Source: Microlunatus phosphovorus NM-1 (GTDB lineage: Bacteria > Actinomycetota > Actinomycetes > Propionibacteriales > Propionibacteriaceae). Taken from it: a DNA stretch of 64,000 nucleotides. A program made the position numbers and the translations under genes. The notes beneath the pieces were generated by a model, which searched no databases, was not told the origin of the DNA, and was given only the letters and a program-made list of their open reading frames with translations. The stretch spans positions 3,968,001 to 4,032,000 of the forward strand of contig NC_015635.1 of the NCBI RefSeq assembly GCF_000270245.1, given 5' to 3'. Shown one piece after another: positions 17,543-28,880 of this stretch (its first letter is position 1; each line of letters opens with the position of its first letter).

Positions 17543-18247
17543 TTAGCCGAAGATCGGCCCGACGGTCCGGGTCCGCTTGAGCTCGTAGAAGCCCTCGAAA
17601 CTGGCCAGCGCGACCACGGCATCGAACAGCTTGCCGGCTGCCTCGCCCTTCGGAGCGGGGGTGATGACCGGACCGAAGAATGCCGCGCCGTTGACATGCA
17701 GCACCGGCGTACCGACGTCCATGCCGACCGGGTCCATCCCGGCATGGTGCGAGGCACGGAGGGCCGCGTCGTTGGCATCGGTATCGCCCCGATCCGCCAG
17801 GCTGACGGGCAGGCCGACCTCGGCGAGCGCCGCCTCGATGGTGGCTCGATCCCGCTCCGCCTGGCCCGGGTGAATCCGGGTCCCGATGGCGGTGTAGAAC
17901 TCCCGCAACTTCTCCGAGCCGTACTCCTCGTCAACCGCCAGCGCGACCCGGACCGGGGCCCAGTTGGTGTCCAGAAATTCGCGGTAGCCGGCGTCGAGAT
18001 CACGTCCCTCGTTGAGCACCGACAGGCTCATCACATGGAAGGTCGTCCGTACCGGCCGGACCTTCTCCACCTCCAGCATCCAGCGCGAGGTGAGCCAGGC
18101 CCAGGGGCACGCCGGGTCGAACCAGAAGTCGACGGTGTCCAGAGCGGTGTCTTCGTCGCGGCCCGAGTCAGTCTCACGAGAGGGGTCAGTCCCAAGAGCG
18201 GTGTCAACGATGTCAACAGTTGCCACCGCAGTGTTGTCAGATGTCAT
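17543..18247 (-). CDS. DsbA-family thioredoxin-fold protein, Rv2466c-like (mycothiol-dependent nitroreductase family)
   Basis: This 234-residue cytoplasmic protein resembles mycobacterial Rv2466c, a mycothiol-dependent reductase with a thioredoxin fold and helical insert. The signature is [18 protein letters not shown]; the active-site motif is CPWA (47-50). Rv2466c has CPWC, so the resolving Cys is missing here and chemistry would need one Cys plus mycothiol. [18 protein letters not shown] contains the cis-Pro loop. The first 37 residues are low-complexity and Asp/Thr-rich. The ATG at 18247 is preferred, with a TATGGT box 6 nt upstream. It is convergent with the Tat lipoprotein gene. Confidence 0.8.
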   Translation of the reverse strand: MTSDNTAVATVDIVDTALGTDPSRETDSGRDEDTALDTVDFWFDPACPWAWLTSRWMLEVEKVRPVRTTFHVMSLSVLNEGRDLDAGYREFLDTNWAPVRVALAVDEEYGSEKLREFYTAIGTRIHPGQAERDRATIEAALAEVGLPVSLADRGDTDANDAALRASHHAGMDPVGMDVGTPVLHVNGAAFFGPVITPAPKGEAAGKLFDAVVALASFEGFYELKRTRTVGPIFG

Positions 18248-18253
18248 AGTCAC

Positions 18254-18259
18254 ACCATA
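18254..18259 (-). promoter_or_regulatory. -10 box for leaderless DsbA-like gene
   Basis: On the minus strand TATGGT, 6-nt spacer, ATG at 18247. The box supports this start over the upstream alternative at 18280. Confidence 0.5.
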
Positions 18260-18311
18260 AGCGCCCCACTCGGGCCCCAACGGCCCCCTACTTCATGACA
18301 GGATCGCCCTC

Positions 18312-20879
<2,568 letters not shown>

Positions 20880-20885
20880 GTTCTC

Positions 20886-21018
20886 GTCGACACCCGTCGC
20901 GAGCGGCCGTGAGGCGGAGCGCCCGGTCCTGTCTGGACTGAGGAGAGAGCAGACAACGCTTTATCGTCTGCGATCGACGAGGGAAGACAGGACCAATCGG
21001 CGCGCAGCGGAGCAGCGA
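20886..21018 (+). repeat. structured intergenic repeat, copy 1
   Basis: This is the first of two adjacent 133-bp units, both opening GTCGAC and containing CGTCGCGAGCGGCCGTGAGG. Inside it an outer stem GGTCCTGTCT (20925-20934) pairs perfectly with AGACAGGACC (20985-20994). Nested within, GCAGAC (20949-20954) pairs with GTCTGC (20966-20971) around loop AACGCTTTATC. No open frame fits. The unit follows the pepN stop by 6 nt and might act on pepN mRNA. Confidence 0.85.
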
Positions 21019-21151
21019 GTCGACGACTCCCGTCGCGAGCGGCCGTGAGGCGGAGCGAGGGCTCCGTCTGGAACGACGAGAGAGCAAACACGTCTTTCCG
21101 TTTGCGAACGAGGAGCGAAGACGGAGTCTTGGGAGCGCAGCCGAACAGCGA
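21019..21151 (+). repeat. structured intergenic repeat, copy 2
   Basis: This second 133-bp unit is directly abutting. The outer stem is CTCCGTCT (21062-21069) with AGACGGAG (21119-21126); the inner stem is GCAAAC (21084-21089) with GTTTGC (21100-21105), loop ACGTCTTTCC. Stem bases differ from copy 1 on both sides, so pairing is kept by paired changes. The unit ends at another GTCGACGAC. Confidence 0.85.
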
Positions 21152-21162
21152 GTCGACGACTA

Positions 21163-21555
21163 CTACAACAAACCGGCGGCGTGCAGGGTCTCGGGGTGAT
21201 GGGCGATCTCGCCGAGCTGGGAGATGCCGCGAGCCAGACCGTTGACGAACAGCCCGGCCAGGAACGAGGAAGTCATCGTCGCGACAGCAAGCCGGCAGTC
21301 GGCATCGCTGAGATACTGGCGAGTGTCCTGCCCGGTCACGATCTCGAGCGCCCGCGCATCCGGGTCACACAGCACCAGCACCGAGTTGTCGGGTCGTGCC
21401 AGCTGACCGTGCAACGCCAGTGCGTATGCCCGGGCGTCGGCACCCGCCGGTCCGATGTAGGCCTCGAAGTCGAGATCGCTGACCCGCCTGGCCATGGCCA
21501 GGGCGTTCTCGATCTGCCGACGGTCGCTGAAACTCAGACCTTCACCACCGAGCAC
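21163..21555 (-). CDS. DUF5130 family protein (TPM-like)
   Basis: This 130-residue protein of the actinobacterial DUF5130 family, related to TPM domains, has [20 protein letters not shown] at the N-terminus, then FEAYIGPAGADARAYALALHG and VLVLCDPDARALEIVTG. The start is the GTG at 21555, preceded by AGGGGGC at 5 nt; the frame is open to 21615. It overlaps the end of the upstream membrane-protein gene by 14 nt and is probably coupled to it. Function is unknown in the family. Confidence 0.8.
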   Translation of the reverse strand: MLGGEGLSFSDRRQIENALAMARRVSDLDFEAYIGPAGADARAYALALHGQLARPDNSVLVLCDPDARALEIVTGQDTRQYLSDADCRLAVATMTSSFLAGLFVNGLARGISQLGEIAHHPETLHAAGLL

Positions 21556-21832
21556 TGGTGCCCCCTGTCTCTGTGTCGATACCGGCCGAGGCTTCGATGC
21601 TCGCCGGCCCGGCACCGGTGCCGCCTTCCACCGCGACGGGGTCGGCGTAGGTCTTGACGGGATGAACCGCCGGACCGAATCGGCGCAGGTCGCTGCCGGT
21701 GCCTACATAGGACAGGCCGGCGATCACCAGCCCGATGAGGATCGGCACTCCGAAGATCAGTCCCAAAGCGTGGAGCAGCGACGGATTCGGGGCCGGCGGC
21801 CAACCCTGTAGCGTTTCCAGGGGCACTAGCAT
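21542..21832 (-). CDS. small single-pass membrane protein paired with DUF5130
   Basis: This 96-residue protein starts at the ATG at 21832. Residues 20-43 ([22 protein letters not shown]) form one hydrophobic helix, followed by a Pro/Glu/Gly-rich tail. The same small membrane protein commonly precedes DUF5130 in actinobacteria, as far as I recall, which fits the overlap here. It may anchor its partner at the membrane; that is inference. Confidence 0.7.
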   Translation of the reverse strand: MLVPLETLQGWPPAPNPSLLHALGLIFGVPILIGLVIAGLSYVGTGSDLRRFGPAVHPVKTYADPVAVEGGTGAGPASIEASAGIDTETGGTSARW

Positions 21833-21917
21833 GCTCAGCAGTCCACTCACCCTCCATACCGTAGCGGTAATGGACCGGTGCGCCCACAGCAGCACGCCAC
21901 TATCAGGAGGATCCTGC

Positions 21918-22565
21918 GTGTCAGAGACGTCGCCCACGCCCGCGACCGGCCTGTCCGGCGACCCAGTTCCCGGCACGGAGAGCACCCGAGTCGTGATGGA
22001 CGCCGACCGGATCGCCCGGGCATGCGCCCGGATGGCGCACCAGATCCTGGAGGCGAATCGGGGCGCGAAGGACCTGATGCTGCTCGGTATCCCGACCCGC
22101 GGCGTGCACCTGGCCCACCGACTGGCCGCGGCGATGGCCGATGTCGAGGGGGTGGCGATTCCTACCGGATCGCTGGACATCACCATGTATCGCGACGACC
22201 TGCGCCGCCAGCCGACCCGCGCGGTCGGCCACACCCACCTGCCGGGGCCCATCGACGATGCCGTCGTGGTGCTGGTCGACGACGTCCTCTACTCCGGGCG
22301 TACGGTCCGGGCAGCGCTGGATGCCCTCGGCGACATCGGCCGGCCGCGCGTGGTCCGGTTGGCCGTGCTCGTGGATCGCGGTCACCGGCAGCTCCCGATC
22401 CGTGCCGATCACGTCGGCAAGAACCTGCCCACGGCCGCCTCCGAGCGGGTCCGCGTACGGCTGGAAGAATCCGATGGCGTGACCGAGGTGACCATCTCCC
22501 GACCACCGGGAAGCATCGCGGCCGACTCGCCCGCCGATCCCGCCGACTTCTCCGAGGAGGCCTGA
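21918..22565 (+). CDS. pyrR: bifunctional pyr operon regulator / uracil phosphoribosyltransferase PyrR
   Basis: PyrR senses UMP and regulates pyrimidine genes by binding mRNA, and has uracil phosphoribosyltransferase activity. It has 215 residues, about 25 longer than Bacillus PyrR because of N- and C-terminal tails. The PRPP loop [21 protein letters not shown] lies near 111-131. The GTG start at 21918 has a strong AGGAGG at 21905-21910. In the 85-nt leader a dyad TACCG-TAG-CGGTA (21857-21869) could take part in autoregulation. It is followed by pyrB with a 1-nt overlap. Confidence 0.95.
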   Translation: MSETSPTPATGLSGDPVPGTESTRVVMDADRIARACARMAHQILEANRGAKDLMLLGIPTRGVHLAHRLAAAMADVEGVAIPTGSLDITMYRDDLRRQPTRAVGHTHLPGPIDDAVVVLVDDVLYSGRTVRAALDALGDIGRPRVVRLAVLVDRGHRQLPIRADHVGKNLPTAASERVRVRLEESDGVTEVTISRPPGSIAADSPADPADFSEEA

Positions 22566-23527
22566 TGCGTCACCTGTTGTCCGCCGGCGATCTCAGCCTG
22601 GCCGAGATCACCGAGATCTGCGACCTGGCGGAGGAGATGTCGGCGGTGCAGAGCCGGCCGGTCAAGAAGCTGCCTGCACTGCGCGGTCGGACGGTCGTGA
22701 ACCTGTTCTTCGAGGACTCGACCCGCACCCGCTCGTCCTTCGAGATCGCGGGCAAGTGGCTGTCGGCCGACGTCATCAACGTGTCGGCCAAGGGGTCGTC
22801 GGTGTCCAAGGGCGAGTCGCTGCGCGACACGGTGATGACGGTCGCGGCCATGGGCGTCGATGCTCTCGTCATCCGACACATGGCCTCCGGTGCTCCCTGG
22901 CAGGTCACCAACTGGATCGGCGCCCATGTCCTCAACGCCGGCGACGGCACCCACGAGCACCCGACGCAGGCGCTGCTCGATGCGTTCACCATGCGGCGTC
23001 ACTTCCGTGGCCTCGACGGCGGCGATCTGGCCGGGCGTACCGTCGCCATCGTCGGCGACATCACCCACTCTCGCGTTGCCCGCAGCAACGTGCTGCTCCT
23101 GCAGACCCTGGGCGCGAAGGTGGTGCTGGTGGCGCCGCCGACCTTGCTCCCGTCCGGGGTCGACACCTGGCCGGTCTCGGTCAGCACCGACCTGGATGCG
23201 GTGCTTCCTGCAGCGGATGCGGTGATGATGCTGCGCGTTCAACGGGAGCGGATGAGCGGCGGCTACTTCCCCACGGCGCGGGAGTACACGATCGGGTACG
23301 GGCTCACCCGGGACCGACTCGCGACCTTGCGACCAGGCGTGCCGATCTGCCACCCGGGACCGATGAACCGAGGTCTGGAGATCTCGGCCGAGGCCGCCGA
23401 CGCCGCATCGTCATTGGTGCTCGATCAGGTGGCCGCCGGCGTCGCGGTGCGGATGGCGGTGCTCTATCAACTGCTGGGCGGGGCGGATGAGATGCCCCTG
23501 GCCCGCGTACGAGAGGTTGTTGCGTGA
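22565..23527 (+). CDS. pyrB: aspartate carbamoyltransferase catalytic subunit
   Basis: PyrB makes carbamoyl-aspartate in the second step of pyrimidine synthesis; it has 320 residues. The carbamoyl-phosphate motif [12 protein letters not shown] (49-60), the [11 protein letters not shown] segment and [12 protein letters not shown] near 273 are all intact. The ATG at 22565 shares one base with the pyrR stop (TGATG), so translation is coupled. No regulatory chain gene (pyrI) follows. Confidence 0.97.
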   Translation: MRHLLSAGDLSLAEITEICDLAEEMSAVQSRPVKKLPALRGRTVVNLFFEDSTRTRSSFEIAGKWLSADVINVSAKGSSVSKGESLRDTVMTVAAMGVDALVIRHMASGAPWQVTNWIGAHVLNAGDGTHEHPTQALLDAFTMRRHFRGLDGGDLAGRTVAIVGDITHSRVARSNVLLLQTLGAKVVLVAPPTLLPSGVDTWPVSVSTDLDAVLPAADAVMMLRVQRERMSGGYFPTAREYTIGYGLTRDRLATLRPGVPICHPGPMNRGLEISAEAADAASSLVLDQVAAGVAVRMAVLYQLLGGADEMPLARVREVVA

Positions 23528-24816
23528 GTGGGGTGAGTGAGTTGCTGATCGTCGGAGCGGACCTGGTCGGCGCGGGGCGGGCAGATCTGTATGTCCGCGA
23601 CGGGGTGTTCGCCGATCCGGCGGAGGCCGGTTCTGACGTCGAGCGGATCGACGCCGACGGGCTGATCGCGCTGCCTGGTCTGGTGGATCTGCACACCCAT
23701 CTCCGGGAGCCGGGTCGGGAGGACGCGGAGACGATCGCCACCGGCACCCAGGCAGCGGCGCGCGGCGGTTTCACCGCCGTGCTCGCGATGGCCAACACGA
23801 CGCCGGTGACCGACACCGCCGAGGCCGCCGAGCATGTGTGGGCGGTCGGCCGTCGGGAAGGATCCGCCGAGGTCGTACCGGTCGGTGCGGTGAGCAAGGG
23901 ACTGGCCGGCGCTGAGCTGGCCGAGCTGGGGCTGATGGCCCGTTCCGCGGCCGGCGTACGGGTGTTCTCCGACGACGGCCGCTGCGTGTCCGATGCCCGG
24001 CTGATGCGACGCGCCCTGGAGTATGTCCGCGCCTTCGGCGGGGTGATCGCCCAGCACGCCCAGGATCCGCGACTGGCCGGCAGCGACGCCTGCTGTCATG
24101 AGGGTGAGCTGTCCGGCAAGCTCGGGCTGCCCGGCTGGCCGCCGGCGGCGGAGGCGACCATCGTCGCCCGAGACGCCGAGCTCGCCAAGCTGACCGGTTC
24201 CCGGGTGCACGTGTGCCACGTGTCGACCGCCGAGACCGTCGACGTGCTCCGCTGGGCCCACAAACGCGGCATCCCGATCAGCGCCGAGGTCACCCCGCAT
24301 CACCTGATGCTCACCACCTCGGAAGTCGTGGGCTACGACCCGACGTACAAGGTCAATCCGCCGCTGCGGCCCGACGAGCATGTCACCGTGCTCCGGGAGG
24401 CGCTGGCCGACGGCACCATCGCCGCGGTCGGCACCGACCATGCGCCGCACGCCCGGCACGACAAGGAGCACGCCTTCGTCGACGCCGCCCCCGGCATGCT
24501 GGGTCTGGAGGCGGCACTGGCGGTGGTGATCGAGACGATGGTGAAGCCAGGGCTGCTGGACTGGGCGGGCGTGGCGGAGCGGATGTCGTACGAGCCTGCG
24601 CGGATCGCTCGGCTGGCGCACCAGGGCCGTCCACTGCGGATCGGGGAACCGGCCAACCTGGTGCTGGTCGATCCGTCTGCCAGGGCGGTCGTGGACCGGA
24701 ATGCGTCGGCTTCGCTGTCCCGCAACAACCCGTGGCACGGCCGCGACCTGCCGGACCCAGTGGCGGCGACGGTGTGGCGGGGCCGGGTGACCTACTCGCG
24801 CGAGCCAAAGGGCTAG
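23524..24816 (+). CDS. pyrC: dihydroorotase
   Basis: Dihydroorotase carries out the third step of pyrimidine synthesis; it has 430 residues and is of class I. Zinc ligands are in [10 protein letters not shown] (His57, His59), followed by the His in [10 protein letters not shown] and the Asp in GTDHAPH (near 305). The GTG start overlaps the pyrB stop by 4 nt (GTGA). After it the next gene is an MscS channel, not carA; the rest of the pyrimidine operon, if contiguous, has been split here. Confidence 0.96.
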   Translation: MSGVSELLIVGADLVGAGRADLYVRDGVFADPAEAGSDVERIDADGLIALPGLVDLHTHLREPGREDAETIATGTQAAARGGFTAVLAMANTTPVTDTAEAAEHVWAVGRREGSAEVVPVGAVSKGLAGAELAELGLMARSAAGVRVFSDDGRCVSDARLMRRALEYVRAFGGVIAQHAQDPRLAGSDACCHEGELSGKLGLPGWPPAAEATIVARDAELAKLTGSRVHVCHVSTAETVDVLRWAHKRGIPISAEVTPHHLMLTTSEVVGYDPTYKVNPPLRPDEHVTVLREALADGTIAAVGTDHAPHARHDKEHAFVDAAPGMLGLEAALAVVIETMVKPGLLDWAGVAERMSYEPARIARLAHQGRPLRIGEPANLVLVDPSARAVVDRNASASLSRNNPWHGRDLPDPVAATVWRGRVTYSREPKG

Positions 24817-24819
24817 GCC

Positions 24820-25497
24820 ATGCCTGAATGGCTGCAGACGATCATCGACAACGTGATCGTGGTCAAGACGACCAGGATCACTTTCCTGCTCCTCTTCGCC
24901 ATTTTGGCCCGTTGGCTCGTGCACAAGCTGATCAACCGGGCCGTCGAGCAGGCGATCCGGCGACCCGTGAAGTCCCGGGCCGCCGAGATCCTGGAGGATG
25001 CCTCCGGACTGCCTGCCCAGCGTCGTGCCCAGCGGCTGCGTGCCCTCGGCTCGCTGGGCACGAGCATCGTCACGGTGGTGATCTTGATCATCACCGCGGT
25101 CGCCGTGCTGTCGGAGCTGGGGTTCAACGTGACGACTCTCGTCGCGGGCACCTCGGTGGTGGCTGCCGCGATCGCTTTCGGCACGCAGAGCATCGTGAAG
25201 GACCTGGTGTCCGGCGTCTTCCTGCTGCTCGAGGACGAGTTCGGCGTCGGCGACTACGTGGACATGCAACTGGCGTCAGGGACCGTGGAAGACATCGGGC
25301 TGCGGGTCACTCAACTGCGTGCCGATGACGGCACCGTCTGGTACGTCCGCAACGGCGAGGTGCTCCGGCTGGCCAACTACAGCAAGGGTGGCCCGAAGCG
25401 GCCGCCGACCACGTTCCAGCACCTGAACGTGCACCTCATGGAGCCTGATCCGCCTGCCGAGTCGGATCAGGACACCAAGGCTCCGGCGACCGACTGA
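24820..25497 (+). CDS. mechanosensitive ion channel family protein (MscS-like)
   Basis: This 225-residue MscS-family channel has three hydrophobic segments (near 15-35, 75-97 and 103-120). The last has the small-residue pattern of the MscS pore helix (VAGTSVVAAAIAFGTQSIVKDLVSGVF). The beta domain with FGVGDYV follows, and the protein is shorter than MscS because most of the C-terminal alpha/beta cage is missing. It sits 3 nt after pyrC and is probably in the same transcript, though a functional link is not expected. Confidence 0.87.
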   Translation: MPEWLQTIIDNVIVVKTTRITFLLLFAILARWLVHKLINRAVEQAIRRPVKSRAAEILEDASGLPAQRRAQRLRALGSLGTSIVTVVILIITAVAVLSELGFNVTTLVAGTSVVAAAIAFGTQSIVKDLVSGVFLLLEDEFGVGDYVDMQLASGTVEDIGLRVTQLRADDGTVWYVRNGEVLRLANYSKGGPKRPPTTFQHLNVHLMEPDPPAESDQDTKAPATD

Positions 25498-25542
25498 GCA
25501 AACCCGGTGGCAATCTCCGTCGGATCGGACCACGATGGCGAT

Positions 25543-26103
25543 ATGGCAGGTCAACCCGAACGCTGGACGAAATCAACCGTGTACGCCGACATGTGGCTCG
25601 ACCCGGACGACGATCCCCGCAACAACGAGGACCCCAGTCCCGATGGCGAGTTGCCAACCCTGCTGGACTATCTCACCAGCTATCGCCTGACGCTGCTGCT
25701 GAAGTGTGAAGGCCTCGACGCTGAGCAACTGGCTCGGCGATCAGTGCCGCCGTCGACCATGTCGCTGCTCGGTCTGGTCCGACATCTCGCCTCGGCCGAG
25801 CGGGATTGGCGCAACTGGATCACGCCCGGTGATCCGCTGCCCAAGCTCTATGGTCAGCGAGATGCGGACTTCGATGGCGCCGTCCCCGATGACGCAGTCG
25901 TCGCCGCGGCGTACGCCGACCTGGCCCGCGAGCAGGCCGCGACCGACGCCGTTCTCGCCGAACACCCGGATCTGGGTGAGCGACTGGGGTCTGACGGCAT
26001 CGCTGTTCGCGAACTGCACGTGCACCGAGTCGAGGAGTACGCCCGGCACTGCGGCCACGCCGATCTGTTGCGTGAGTGCATCGACGGTCGCGTCGGTCAG
26101 TAG
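25543..26103 (+). CDS. DinB-family protein (DUF664, mycothiol S-transferase type)
   Basis: This 186-residue four-helix DinB/DUF664 protein belongs to a family of metal-dependent thiol S-transferases using mycothiol in actinobacteria. The three metal ligands should be His in LVRHLASAERDW (near 81), and two in VRELHVHRVEEYARHCGHADLLRE (near 155-175). The start is ambiguous: ATG at 25543 is preferred to GTG at 25507. The substrate is unknown. The stop codon is part of a short tandem repeat. Confidence 0.8.
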   Translation: MAGQPERWTKSTVYADMWLDPDDDPRNNEDPSPDGELPTLLDYLTSYRLTLLLKCEGLDAEQLARRSVPPSTMSLLGLVRHLASAERDWRNWITPGDPLPKLYGQRDADFDGAVPDDAVVAAAYADLAREQAATDAVLAEHPDLGERLGSDGIAVRELHVHRVEEYARHCGHADLLRECIDGRVGQ

Positions 26104-26130
26104 CTCCGTGGTCAGTAGCTCGGTGGTCAG
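26095..26130. repeat. 15-bp tandem repeat carrying the DinB-like stop codon
   Basis: GGTCAGTAGCTC(C/G)GT is repeated at 26095 and 26110, with a partial third GGTCAG at 26125. The first TAG (26101-26103) is the stop codon of the upstream gene, so a repeat change would not easily extend the protein. Confidence 0.7.
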
Positions 26131-26197
26131 ATCTGCTCGATCTTGTCGGATCTGCACTACCAGAAGATAGAGCGACACCGACAAGATCGAGCAGATC
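26130..26197. terminator. 20-bp inverted repeat, likely bidirectional terminator
   Basis: Perfect 20-bp arms at 26130-26149 and 26178-26197 (GATCTGCTCG ... CGAGCAGATC) around a 28-nt loop. It lies between the ends of two convergent genes, so either transcript would fold it. No T-run follows. Confidence 0.7.
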
Positions 26198-26238
26198 CGG
26201 GGGCCCAGGTCGGGCAAGCGTCCCGCCTGCTCGATCCG

Positions 26239-27003
26239 TTACTCGATCCCGGCCAGAGCCGCGAGCTCGGTGATGATGTCGGGATGGGCGACAAGCACGA
26301 TCTCGCCGTCGGCTGAGGTCAGGACGTCTGCGCCGGCTTCGCGGGCGATCAGGGCACCACCGACGAGGTCCCACGGCTCGTTGCGATAGGCGATCATTGC
26401 CGCGACCCTGCCTACGGCGATCAGACCCCAGTCGATGGAGGGAGCCCAGGTACGCAAGACTCGTTTGCAGCTGCGCTCCAGGCTGCGAAACATACGCTGA
26501 CCAGCAGGATCGTCGGCACCGACCGCGTACCCCTGAAGCCAGGAGACGGTGACTCGATCCAGTGGTTCCGGCGCCAACATCCGCACCGGAGTGCCGTTGA
26601 GGGTCGCTCCGTGGCCGACGATCGCGGCGTAGGAGCGACCGCGGGCCGAGTCGTGAACCACGGCCACCAGCGGCTCCCCGCGCCGACACAAGGTGATGCA
26701 GACGCCGTACAGGTCAAGTCCGAGCACGTAGTTGTTGGTGCCGTCCAGCGGATCGACCAACCAGCGGTACTCCGCGTCCGGATCGCCCTGCAGGCCGAAC
26801 TCCTCGCCGAGGACAGCGTGATCGGGATAGACAGCGTTGATGACGGCGGCGATGAGGCGTTCGGCCTCCTGGTCGACATGGGTGACGACATCACCAGCGT
26901 GGCCCTTGGGCAGCGCCGCTGCGCTGGCAGCGTGTTGAACCGCCAGGTCGCCGGCTTTCTGGGCCAGCTCGATCGCAAGGTCACGGGCTGCTGCGAGATC
27001 CAC
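26239..27003 (-). CDS. inositol monophosphatase family protein
   Basis: This 254-residue Mg-dependent phosphatase of the IMPase fold has the metal/phosphate motifs VLGEEFG (near 67), WLVDPLDGTNNYVLG (near 82-96) and PWDLVGGALIAREAGA (near 207-222). It could act on inositol-1-phosphate (mycothiol and phosphatidylinositol need inositol), histidinol phosphate or fructose-1,6-bisphosphate; the sequence does not decide. I prefer the GTG at 27003 because TAGGGT lies 7 nt before it; GTG at 27036 is the longest alternative. Confidence 0.88.
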   Translation of the reverse strand: MDLAAARDLAIELAQKAGDLAVQHAASAAALPKGHAGDVVTHVDQEAERLIAAVINAVYPDHAVLGEEFGLQGDPDAEYRWLVDPLDGTNNYVLGLDLYGVCITLCRRGEPLVAVVHDSARGRSYAAIVGHGATLNGTPVRMLAPEPLDRVTVSWLQGYAVGADDPAGQRMFRSLERSCKRVLRTWAPSIDWGLIAVGRVAAMIAYRNEPWDLVGGALIAREAGADVLTSADGEIVLVAHPDIITELAALAGIE

Positions 27004-27010
27004 ATCCGGC

Positions 27011-27016
27011 ACCCTA
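27011..27016 (-). promoter_or_regulatory. -10 box for leaderless inositol monophosphatase gene
   Basis: On the minus strand TAGGGT, 7-nt spacer, GTG at 27003. It lies inside the longer candidate frame, which is why the shorter start is preferred. Confidence 0.45.
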
Positions 27017-27066
27017 GTGCTCACGGGCGCGACCACGTACCAGTCGGAAACGAACCAAATCGAACG

Positions 27067-27621
27067 TCAGCGACCGGTGAGTGCGAAGACCTGTCGGCGT
27101 TGCCAGCGACGGTCGGGCAGCTCGACCATCAGCGTCACTGCGTCTGCGGTGGCCTGGATCGGCAGGCCTCGCCGGAGCTCATCCTCAGCTCGGCGAAGCT
27201 CCGAGCTCGTGCCCCGCGTAGCGACCGTGAGATGCGGCGTCAGCCCGTCGAACTCTCCGCCATACGGCGGATACTCGGGGAATGCCTGCGCCAAAGCAGC
27301 AGTGATCTGCTGGAACGGCTCGACCGGATCTGGCGCCAGCCAGAGGACACTGCGATCGCCGAACCAGTCGATGCGCGCCAACTCGAAGTCGAATGACCTG
27401 ACTGGAGCGAGAGCGCGTTCGACGGCAGTAATGGTCGTGGCATCGATCTGGTCGGGCGCGACGAAGGGATACAGCACCGTCAGGTGGGGCGGCACTCCGA
27501 GCACCGCCTGAGGATCCAGCTGTCGACGCCATTCCCCGGTCGCGGGCTCGGCTGCCGAGACTTCGATGATCAGCCCGCTGCGCAGCACGTCAAGAGCATA
27601 GGGGTATTGGCTTGAAACCAT
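27067..27621 (-). CDS. 2'-5' RNA ligase family protein (2H phosphoesterase)
   Basis: This 184-residue 2H phosphoesterase has both HxTx motifs: PPHLTVLYPF (His46) and TPHLTVATRG (near 129). Family members ligate or hydrolyse 2'-5' linked RNA or cyclic phosphates; this subclass is usually annotated only by family. No tRNA-splicing or RNA-repair partner is next to it. Upstream, TAGATAAT a few bases before the ATG at 27621 suggests another near-leaderless promoter. Confidence 0.82.
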   Translation of the reverse strand: MVSSQYPYALDVLRSGLIIEVSAAEPATGEWRRQLDPQAVLGVPPHLTVLYPFVAPDQIDATTITAVERALAPVRSFDFELARIDWFGDRSVLWLAPDPVEPFQQITAALAQAFPEYPPYGGEFDGLTPHLTVATRGTSSELRRAEDELRRGLPIQATADAVTLMVELPDRRWQRRQVFALTGR

Positions 27622-27718
27622 GTTGATTATCTACTCGACGTGCATCTCGGACATTGCCTTGGCCAAGGGCATGCGAGCATCACCAACGTCCGATTCGTCA
27701 CAGCGAGGAGGTTTCTGA

Positions 27719-28033
27719 ATGGACGCCGTCGAACGACCCAAGGTGGTGTGCCTTTGCGGCTCGCTGCGCTTCCAGAGCCTGTTCCAGTCGGAGCGGCAAC
27801 GGCTGACCTCCCAAGGGGTGATCGTGCTCGGTCCCGAAGCGATCAGCGAAGAACTGACGCCATCCAGGCGCGCGGCTCTGGGCGAGCTGCACCTGCGGCG
27901 GATCGATCTCGCGGACGAGATCCGTGTGGTGAGCGAGGGCGGCTATGTCGGACCAGCGACACGACGCGAGATCGAGTACGCACGGGAGAAGCGCAAAGTC
28001 ATCAGCTCGGTGGAGCTGACTCTCGACCTGTGA
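27719..28033 (+). CDS. nucleoside 2-deoxyribosyltransferase-like protein
   Basis: This 104-residue Rossmann-like protein has the glycine-rich start KVVCLCGSLRFQ (8-19) and RRIDLADEIRVVSEGGYVGPATRREIEYA (60-88). The fold and the GGYxGxxTRREIxYA motif match nucleoside 2-deoxyribosyltransferase / DUF4406-like proteins, which exchange bases on deoxyribonucleosides or bind nucleotides. The ATG follows GAGGAGG by about 11 nt. The biochemical role is not certain. Confidence 0.78.
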   Translation: MDAVERPKVVCLCGSLRFQSLFQSERQRLTSQGVIVLGPEAISEELTPSRRAALGELHLRRIDLADEIRVVSEGGYVGPATRREIEYAREKRKVISSVELTLDL

Positions 28034-28151
28034 TGTCACACCGAGCCGGGTCCCGAACACGGTCGTTTCCGATGAGCCGTGTGGGCTGACCGTGAGACCG
28101 CCAGAGGGAGCCCGCGAGACGAGACGCAGTGCTCGACTGCAGTTAGTGCGG

Positions 28152-28688
28152 TCAGGTATTCGCGGCCCATTCGCTGCGCAAGATGCTGAAGACCTGGGAG
28201 TCGCGCCATCCATCGCGAATCAGCTGGACATGCCGAAGGGTTCCTTCGTAAGTCATGCCGACGTGCCTGAGCACCGATGCCGAGGCACTGTTACGCGGAT
28301 CGCACGTGGCTTCCAGTCGCTCCAACCCGGCCAGGTGCGTGAAGGCCCAGCCTGTCAACTGATCCCCGATTGCTGAACCGATACCCTTGCCCCACAGTTC
28401 GATGTGGACGACGTACGAGATCTCAGCGCGGCCGTGCCCACGAAGGTTCACTTCTCCGTTGCCGACAACGATGTCTGACGGATCAACGGCTACCCACGCC
28501 CATCGTCGTTGAGGGCGAACCTCCCAGGCTTTGACCGCTTCGGCGACGAACGCCTCCGTGTCGGCGCGAGTGTTGGGGCCCCACGGCTGATACCGACACA
28601 CCTCCGGCTGCGCCGCCCACTCATGAATCCGATCAGCGTCGGAATGGACGATAGGGCGAAGACGCACCGAAGACCGTTCGTGGTTCAC
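28152..28688 (-). CDS. GNAT family N-acetyltransferase (RimJ/RimL type)
   Basis: This 178-residue acetyltransferase of the RimJ/RimL branch (COG1670) has a beta strand pair at RLRPIVHSDADRIHEW, the acetyl-CoA loop ELWGKGIGSAIGDQL (Q/RxxGxG/A, near 100-114) and NSASASVLRHVGMTYEG (near 128-144). The acceptor is unknown: ribosomal protein, aminoglycoside or metabolite are all possible. It is divergent from the HNH gene. Confidence 0.88.
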   Translation of the reverse strand: MNHERSSVRLRPIVHSDADRIHEWAAQPEVCRYQPWGPNTRADTEAFVAEAVKAWEVRPQRRWAWVAVDPSDIVVGNGEVNLRGHGRAEISYVVHIELWGKGIGSAIGDQLTGWAFTHLAGLERLEATCDPRNSASASVLRHVGMTYEGTLRHVQLIRDGWRDSQVFSILRSEWAANT

Positions 28689-28868
28689 CTCGGCGAAGGT
28701 ACTCCGTCTCCACCGACAGCTCTATTCGGATGGCAGTGGGCACCGTCAGGTCATGCCGCTGCTGCCAGAACCATCTGATCAATCGTGCACCACCAATCAC
28801 GTCCGTAACTTTGTTATCTGGTTGGGAAATCTCTGGATTCAGGTCTTGTGGTCGAACACGTACACGAT

Positions 28869-28874
28869 TAGAAT
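28869..28874 (+). promoter_or_regulatory. -10 box directly before the DUF222/HNH start
   Basis: TAGAAT abuts the ATG at 28875 and lies 6 nt before a second in-frame ATG at 28881, which would therefore be the first codon of a leaderless transcript. Confidence 0.5.
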
Positions 28875-28880
28875 ATGAAC

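Noticed and set aside
28034-28151. CACGG ... CCGTG dyad with TCGTTTCC loop, resembling the structured repeat
   Set aside because: The loop and inner stem do not match the four good copies, and pairing is only five bases.
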